Source: Rubrobacter taiwanensis (lineage in GTDB: Bacteria > Actinomycetota > Rubrobacteria > Rubrobacterales > Rubrobacteraceae). From it: a stretch of 64,000 nt of DNA. Under the pieces are notes generated by a model. It searched no databases. It was not told the origin of the DNA and saw nothing but the letters and a program-made list of their open reading frames with translations. The stretch spans positions 96,703 through 160,702 of the forward strand of contig NZ_SKBU01000001.1 of assembly GCF_004337705.1 (NCBI RefSeq), read 5' to 3'. Made by a program: the position numbers and the translations under genes. This document shows, in pieces, positions 63,983 through 64,000 of the stretch. Position 1 is the stretch's first letter. Each line of letters begins with the position of its first letter.

Positions 63983-64000
63983 ATGCCCGCACGCTACGAA
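63983..64000 (+). CDS. Start of a gene running off the right edge
   Basis: ATG 63983 opens MPARYE and is preceded by GAGGTGGAG. Only six codons are visible, so no product can be named. Confidence 0.35.

Overview
The window is 64 kb of high-G+C DNA, gene-dense, with GTG and TTG starts throughout and chains of overlapping genes (ATGA, GTGA, TAATG). The gene content points to a high-G+C actinobacterium, and the combination looks to me like Rubrobacter: a combined GlgE, TreS-maltokinase and TreYZ locus, HemQ, the CysO/Mec cysteine pathway, CGNR regulators and an LPxTG-anchored RlpA-like protein. The genus is my inference from the proteins. No 16S rRNA gene is present. I saw no rRNA, tRNA, CRISPR array, insertion sequence or prophage.

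Layout. 1-1761: a partial CGNR regulator, an azlC/azlD branched-chain amino-acid exporter pair with azlC broken by a one-base shift in a G run, and a GNAT remnant. 1855-5769 (-): a YnjB-type ABC importer. 5889-9034 (-): a small membrane protein, a membrane HD-GYP-like protein and an MFS exporter. 9210-12547: aromatic amino-acid genes, with tyrA and a hisC-like aminotransferase divergent from chorismate mutase and DAHP synthase. 12558-17058: a Ser/Thr kinase, an HtrA protease, a NarL-type response regulator, a cold-shock protein and rpiA. 17475-21230: a Mn/Zn-type ABC importer behind an 18-bp palindrome. 21148-25630: an ABC-2 exporter, a PAP2 phosphatase, a Rieske lipoprotein and a membrane-anchored LuxR-type regulator.

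25751-42375 is a 16-kb carbohydrate operon: a GH13 enzyme, glgE, a treS-maltokinase fusion, glgB, glgX, treZ, treY and an M42 peptidase. It encodes three routes that link trehalose with alpha-glucan. 42385-46753 holds an ACT-domain protein, a DMT transporter, a HIT protein, an FAD dehydrogenase and an M23 peptidase. 46852-49745 (-) is cysM-mec-cysO-moeZ, the cysteine pathway that uses a protein-bound thiocarboxylate. Its CysO ends Gly-Gly-Glu-Ser, so it should need trimming.

49923-58371 is the most unusual part: a glycoside hydrolase fused to a membrane GT2 glycosyltransferase, an ABC exporter, an APH-like kinase, a GT4 glycosyltransferase, the scar of a deleted glycosyltransferase gene, another glycosyltransferase and a sulfotransferase. 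They appear to make and export a sulfated glycan or glycolipid. The divergent region between this cluster and cysM carries four tandem 11-bp repeats typical of an OmpR/PhoB-type operator. 58673-64000 contains hemQ, an aldo/keto reductase, twin palindromes, two secreted RlpA-like proteins (one LPDTG-anchored, one with LysM), a MerR-like regulator, a 67-residue protein and a strong terminator.

A recurring feature is a -10 box 6 to 12 bases before a start codon that has no ribosome-binding site. This predicts leaderless or near-leaderless mRNAs for about ten genes here.
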